From Akkermansiaceae bacterium UBA2367 (GTDB taxonomy: Bacteria > Verrucomicrobiota > Verrucomicrobiia > Verrucomicrobiales > DEV007), in the NCBI GenBank assembly GCA_002344525.1, contig DDTJ01000082.1, forward strand, positions 1 through 17,266: a stretch of 17,266 nt of DNA. The letters run 5' to 3'. The position numbers and the translations under genes were made by a program. This document shows positions 13,597-17,266 of the stretch, one piece after another. The notes under the pieces are model-generated. The model had not been told where the DNA came from, ran no database searches, and saw only the letters and a program-made list of their open reading frames with translations. The first letter of the stretch is position 1; each line of letters begins with the position of its first letter.

Positions 13597-15051
13597 ATGG
13601 AACACGTCGTGTATGCCGCCCTCCTCGCTCTGGCCGTCGCCGGCGGGGTGTGGATGTGGGCGAACCAGCGCCGCGCCTTCGCCCGCCTCGCCCGCGAGCG
13701 CGACGCCATCGAGGTGGAGGAGCGGCGCATGTTCGACTTCCTCCATGGCCTCGGCGAGAAGTTCCAGGCCGATCCCTCCCCCGCGAACATGCACCGCTAC
13801 ATCGTCGACGGCGTCGCCGAGGTCGTCGGGGGCGACGCGGGCATCCTCTACCTCGTCGATCCGGAGACCATCCGCCTCGTGACCGCCTACCAGTCGGCGG
13901 GAACCTCTCCCGTCCTCCCCGTGCCGGCCGAGATCGCCGAAATCCTCGCGGAGGGGGGCAACGCCACCGAGGCGGAGAGCCAATATCGAGGCTACATCCG
14001 CCTCTCCTCGCTGCGGTCGGGGGAGAGCTTCATCGGCCGGGTTCTGCGCGAAGGAAAGATCCTCAGCGTGCCCGACCTCGCCGCCCACCCCGATTTCGCC
14101 GCCTCTTGCGCCCCGGTCTTCCACGAGGGCGTCAGCCTCCTCGCCACGACCCTCGTCTACGCGCGCAAGGCCGTCGGCGTCCTCGCCGTGACCCGCCGCA
14201 GCGGCGAGCCTTTCAGCCAGAACGACGAGGAGGTCTTCGGCGGCATCGCCGAGCAGAGCGCCATCGCCCTCGGCAGCGCCATCATCCACGTCGAGGCGGC
14301 GGAGAAGCGGCGCTTCGAGCGCGAGTTGACCCAAGCCAGCGAGATCCAGCGCGTCCTCCTGCCCCGCGCCGCCCCGGCCCTCGCCGACTACGAGATCGCG
14401 GCGGAGTACAAGGCCGCCCGCCACGTCAGCGGCGACTACTACGACTACGTCATGGTCGACGAGGACCGCTACGGCATCGCCATCGGCGACGTCTGCGGCA
14501 AGGGCATCGCCGCCTCCCTCATCATGGCCATGTGCCGGTCGAACCTGCGCGGCCGCGCCCCCGAGAATCTCTCCCCCGCCTCGGTCCTGCACTCGGTGAA
14601 CCACTCCATCTTCCCCGACATCCGCGAGGACATGTTCGTCAGCCTGCTCTACCTCATCCTCGAGCGCGGGTCCCAGGAGATCACCCTCGCCCGGGCGGGC
14701 CACGAGCCGCCCCTCCTCTACCGCACCGCCACCGGGGAAACCGAGGTCATCGAGACCTCCGGCCTCGCCGCCGGCATCGACGAGGGGCCGGTCTTCAAGC
14801 GCTCCGTCAAGGACCACCGTTTCCGCATGGAGCCGGGCGACATCCTCCTGCTCTACACCGACGGCGTCATCGAGTGCGAGAACGGCGAGGGCGACGAGTT
14901 CGGCTTGGACCGCCTCCGCCGCGTCCTCGTCGAAAACCACGAGTGCGGCTCCCAGGATCTCGTCAACGCCATCGTCGCCGAGCTTTCGCGCTTCTCCGCC
15001 GGGGCCGCCCAAAGCGACGACATCACCTTGATTGCCATCGAGAAAAGGTGA
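13597..15051 (+). CDS. Membrane-anchored GAF-PP2C (RsbU-type) serine phosphatase
   Basis: A 484-aa protein. Residues 4-22 form one membrane helix, followed by a basic coiled stretch. A GAF sensor domain covers about 55-240 (typical: GDAGILYLVDPE, LLATTLVYARKAVGVLAV). A linker with LTQASEIQRVLLPRAAP leads into the SpoIIE/PP2C phosphatase domain (about 260-484). Its metal-binding aspartates are present: D280 in SGDYYDY, D298 in IGDVCGKG, D422 in LLYTDGVIE and D474/D475 in QSDDITLI. It likely dephosphorylates the STAS protein encoded upstream in response to a signal felt by the GAF domain. The signal cannot be told. grpE follows 60 bp downstream. Confidence 0.92.
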   Translation: MEHVVYAALLALAVAGGVWMWANQRRAFARLARERDAIEVEERRMFDFLHGLGEKFQADPSPANMHRYIVDGVAEVVGGDAGILYLVDPETIRLVTAYQSAGTSPVLPVPAEIAEILAEGGNATEAESQYRGYIRLSSLRSGESFIGRVLREGKILSVPDLAAHPDFAASCAPVFHEGVSLLATTLVYARKAVGVLAVTRRSGEPFSQNDEEVFGGIAEQSAIALGSAIIHVEAAEKRRFERELTQASEIQRVLLPRAAPALADYEIAAEYKAARHVSGDYYDYVMVDEDRYGIAIGDVCGKGIAASLIMAMCRSNLRGRAPENLSPASVLHSVNHSIFPDIREDMFVSLLYLILERGSQEITLARAGHEPPLLYRTATGETEVIETSGLAAGIDEGPVFKRSVKDHRFRMEPGDILLLYTDGVIECENGEGDEFGLDRLRRVLVENHECGSQDLVNAIVAELSRFSAGAAQSDDITLIAIEKR

Positions 15052-15111
15052 ATAGTCCCGGCTCGCGCCGTCGCGGGGCTGGAACCCGCCCCGGGCGCGA
15101 CACGGCAAGGC

Positions 15112-15693
15112 ATGACAGAGACGACAGACCACGCAGATTCCGAACCCGCCGCATCCGAGACCGGCGCGGGAGAACACGCATCCTTCGACGAAGCCGTCGC
15201 CGCGGTCGAGGCCGCCGACGCGCTCGCGGACGAACCCACGCCCGCCGCCGAGATCGAGAGGTGGAAGGACATCGCCGCCCGCGCCCAGGCCGACCTCGAC
15301 AACTACCGCAAGCGCATGGCCCGCGAGAAGATCGAGGCGGTCCAGTACGCCAACCGGGGCCTCCTTGAGCAGCTCCTCCCCGTCATCGACAATTTCGACA
15401 TGGGATTGAAAGCCGCCGAATCCGCCGAAGGGCCGGCCGCCGTCATCCTTCAGGGCATGGCCATGGTCCGCAAGCAGCTCGACGACTTCCTCGCCGAGCA
15501 AGGCGTCGAGACCGTCCCCTCCGACGGCCTCGCCTTCGATCCCAACGTCCACGAGGCCCTGAAGCAGGAGCCCCACGCGAGCGTCCCCGAGGGCCACGTC
15601 ATCCACACCCTGCGCCGCGGTTACCGGCTCAAGGACCGCCTCCTTCGCGCCGCCAACGTCGTCGTCTCGGCCGGTCCCGACCCCGCCCCGTGA
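15112..15693 (+). CDS. grpE: Nucleotide exchange factor GrpE
   Basis: A 193-aa protein. GrpE dimers release ADP from DnaK. The N-terminus (1-45) is acidic and disordered, then comes a long coiled-coil helix (RAQADLDNYRKRMAREK). The family blocks LLPVIDNFDMGL, FDPNVHEAL and RRGYRLKDRLLRAANVVVS follow in order. Length is normal. Its stop codon overlaps the first possible start of dnaJ. dnaK itself is not in the window. The 60 bp upstream show no CIRCE-like inverted repeat or clear heat-shock promoter. Confidence 0.95.
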   Translation: MTETTDHADSEPAASETGAGEHASFDEAVAAVEAADALADEPTPAAEIERWKDIAARAQADLDNYRKRMAREKIEAVQYANRGLLEQLLPVIDNFDMGLKAAESAEGPAAVILQGMAMVRKQLDDFLAEQGVETVPSDGLAFDPNVHEALKQEPHASVPEGHVIHTLRRGYRLKDRLLRAANVVVSAGPDPAP

Positions 15694-15695
15694 CC

Positions 15696-16844
15696 ATGGA
15701 GAAACGCTGCTACTACGAAACGCTGGAAGTCTCGCGCACCTCCTCCGGGGGCGAGATCAAGAAGTCCTACCGGCGCCTCGCCATACAATACCATCCTGAC
15801 AAGAATCCGGATGACAAGACCGCCGAGGAACGGTTCAAGGAGATCGGCGAGGCCTACGAGGTGCTCTCCGACGACCAGAAGCGGGCCGCCTACGATCGCT
15901 ACGGCCACCGCGCCTTCAGCAACGGCACCGGCCCCTCCGCCGGCGGGCGCTCCGTCGATCCCTTCGACCTCTTCCGCGAAGTCTTCGGCGGCGGGGGCGG
16001 AGGCGGCATTTTCGAGGAGTTCTTCGGCGGAGGCGGGCGCGCCGCGCAGGCCGAGCGGAGGAAGCGCGGGTCCGACCTGCGCTATGACCTCCAGATCACC
16101 CTTGAGGAGGCCGCCGAGGGCGTCGAGAAGGAGTTGAAGATCGAGCGGCTCGTCCCCTGCGAGACCTGCTCCGGCAGCGGCGCGCAGAACGGCCGCGCCG
16201 AGGTGCGCTCCTGCTCCACCTGCGGCGGCATGGGCCAGGTCATCGTCAGCCGCGGCTTCTTCCAGGTGCAGCAGGCCTGCCCCGCCTGCGGCGGCGTCGG
16301 AGAGTCCATCGCGAACCCCTGCCGCGACTGCTCCGGCGAAGGGCGGGCCAAGGGCAGCAGCCGCATCAAACTGAAAATCCCCGCCGGCATGATCGACGCG
16401 GGGCGGCTCCGCTCCGTCGGCCACGGCGACGCCGGGCAGCAGGGCGGTGCCCCCGGCGACCTCTACGTCGTCGTCCACGTCAAAGAGCACGAGGTCTTCG
16501 AACGCGACGATTCGGACCTCCACTGCCAGGTGCCTCTGCCCTTCACCCTCGCCGCCCTCGGCGGGGACCTCGTCGTGCCGACTTTGAACGGCCAGGCCTC
16601 CGTCAAGATCACGCCCGGCACGCAGACGAACACCTCCTTCCGCCTTCGCGAAAAGGGCCTGCCCGATTTACGGACCGGACGCCGCGGCGACCTCCTCGTC
16701 AACGTCCAAGTCGAGGTGCCGGTGAAGCTCACCCGCGATCAGGAGCGCCTCCTCCAGGAATTCGCCGGCACCGTCACGGACAAGAACCACCCCGTCGGGG
16801 AGAGCTTCTTCGCCAAGGCGAAGCGTTTCTTCACCGGGGGGTAG
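15696..16844 (+). CDS. dnaJ: Chaperone DnaJ (type I Hsp40)
   Basis: A 382-aa protein from the ATG at 15696, which gives the usual start MEKRCYYETLEV; a GTG six bases upstream overlapping the grpE stop is the alternative. DnaJ delivers unfolded proteins to DnaK and stimulates its ATPase through the HPD motif at 33-35. A Gly/Phe-rich region spans about 75-115. Four CxxCxGxG-type zinc repeats follow: C155/C158, C173/C176, C195/C198 and C209/C212. The two C-terminal substrate-binding beta domains are complete. In the second and fourth repeats methionine or glutamate replaces the first variable residue, which is harmless. It is a full type I protein translated in tandem with grpE. Confidence 0.96.
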   Translation: MEKRCYYETLEVSRTSSGGEIKKSYRRLAIQYHPDKNPDDKTAEERFKEIGEAYEVLSDDQKRAAYDRYGHRAFSNGTGPSAGGRSVDPFDLFREVFGGGGGGGIFEEFFGGGGRAAQAERRKRGSDLRYDLQITLEEAAEGVEKELKIERLVPCETCSGSGAQNGRAEVRSCSTCGGMGQVIVSRGFFQVQQACPACGGVGESIANPCRDCSGEGRAKGSSRIKLKIPAGMIDAGRLRSVGHGDAGQQGGAPGDLYVVVHVKEHEVFERDDSDLHCQVPLPFTLAALGGDLVVPTLNGQASVKITPGTQTNTSFRLREKGLPDLRTGRRGDLLVNVQVEVPVKLTRDQERLLQEFAGTVTDKNHPVGESFFAKAKRFFTGG

Positions 16845-16866
16845 CGGCGGCGGCACAGCCCGTTCC

Positions 16867-17262
16867 ATGTCCCCTCCTCCCCTCGTCGTCGAGCATCGCT
16901 GCCGCACCTCGGTGCTGGAGAAGGAGACCCTCTGGCGTCTCGAAGGCGACACCCTTCTGAAAATCACCGAGGGCCTGCCGCCTTTCCCCATCCCTCTCGC
17001 CTCCCTCATGACGGTGCGTCTCCAGTATGCGCCGACCCGCTACCAGAAGGGCCGTTTCGTCTGCCGTCTCTCCGACCTTCGGGGCCAGCGCGCCGCTTTC
17101 CAGAACGAGCATTACGTCGCCTTCGCCGAATTCGAGGATCGCAGCGAGACCTACCGTGAACTCGTCTTCGCCCTGCTCCTCCGCCGCGCTACCCTCGGTC
17201 CGGGTTGCCGCGGCCTCGGCGGAACCTCGTATGCGAATTGGTTGGGGTCTTTCCTAGATTAG
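16867..17262 (+). CDS. Unknown protein, probably cut at the window edge
   Basis: The ATG at 16867 lies 22 bp after dnaJ, so it is likely in the same transcript. The frame gives 131 residues with no signal peptide or membrane segment. It has beta-rich stretches (TLWRLEGDTLLKITEG, MTVRLQYAP, VAFAEFEDR) and a helix with ELVFALLLRRA. I do not recognise a family. The last five codons (GSFLD) and the stop lie inside the 20-bp terminal repeat at 17245-17264, which also occurs inverted at the other edge. The true C-terminus may therefore continue beyond the window, with these last codons not belonging to the gene. Confidence 0.6.
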   Translation: MSPPPLVVEHRCRTSVLEKETLWRLEGDTLLKITEGLPPFPIPLASLMTVRLQYAPTRYQKGRFVCRLSDLRGQRAAFQNEHYVAFAEFEDRSETYRELVFALLLRRATLGPGCRGLGGTSYANWLGSFLD

Positions 17263-17264
17263 GG
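17245..17264. repeat. Right copy of the 20-bp inverted repeat
   Basis: These bases are the exact reverse complement of 1-20. Two further bases (GT) follow to the window end. The repeat supplies the stop codon of the last reading frame. Confidence 0.9.
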
Positions 17265-17266
17265 GT

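Noticed and set aside
15052..15111. CIRCE or heat-shock operator before grpE
   Set aside because: The gap has no TTAGCACTC-type inverted repeat; only GC-rich sequence is present.
13432..15606. 724-codon open frame on the minus strand opposite the GAF-PP2C and grpE genes
   Set aside because: It is the antisense shadow of GC-rich codons. The plus strand has complete domain motifs in two genes, while the minus frame shows only low-complexity Gly/Ala/Asp/Glu sequence.
1..17266. CRISPR array, tRNA, rRNA, insertion sequence or integrase
   Set aside because: No regularly spaced repeats, RNA gene signatures or transposase/integrase motifs were seen on either strand; the terminal inverted repeat has no associated transposase.

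Overview
The window is high-GC bacterial chromosomal DNA, densely coded on both strands, with typical bacterial housekeeping genes. The best guess for the source is a member of the Verrucomicrobiota or the wider PVC group. That rests on an SHD1-like segment fused to a secreted HExxH protein, a secreted beta-helix protein, a secreted CxxCH protein of a type I associate with Planctomycetes and Verrucomicrobia, and few clear Shine-Dalgarno sequences. This is inference from protein style, not a database match. Both edges carry the same 20-bp sequence in inverted orientation, so this may be a complete assembled contig ending at a repeat or a library sequence.

Layout. 1-3.8 kb holds exported proteins: a putative metallopeptidase (+), a Tat-exported metallophosphoesterase (-) and a beta-helix protein (+). 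4.0-4.6 kb is a VapBC-type toxin-antitoxin pair (-) with its own promoter. 4.9-7.4 kb (+) has the chromate transporter chrA, then queF and queC of queuosine synthesis, which overlap by four bases. 7.4-7.9 kb (-) is gdx/sugE, a guanidinium exporter, with a TTGACA promoter and a leader that contains two ACGG-loop hairpins, a guanidine-II (mini-ykkC) riboswitch. 8.0-9.3 kb (+) is the secreted CxxCH protein. 9.4-11.4 kb (-) is rsmE followed by a NagA-like deacetylase of lower GC. 11.5-12.9 kb (+) is mazG and a lipoprotein. 12.9-17.3 kb (+) is a tight run: a possible 39-aa ORF, a STAS protein, a GAF-PP2C phosphatase, grpE, dnaJ and an unknown protein that runs into the window edge.

How the genes fit together. 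The last run joins a partner-switching module (STAS antagonist plus RsbU-like phosphatase, with no anti-sigma kinase in view) to the DnaK co-chaperones GrpE and DnaJ, which suggests a stress-response unit. The gdx gene and its riboswitch form a self-contained guanidine sensing and export unit. QueF and QueC are the last step to preQ1 and the step before it, and the rest of that pathway must lie elsewhere. The strongest regulatory finding is the guanidine-II riboswitch. The oddest structural one is the terminal inverted repeat.
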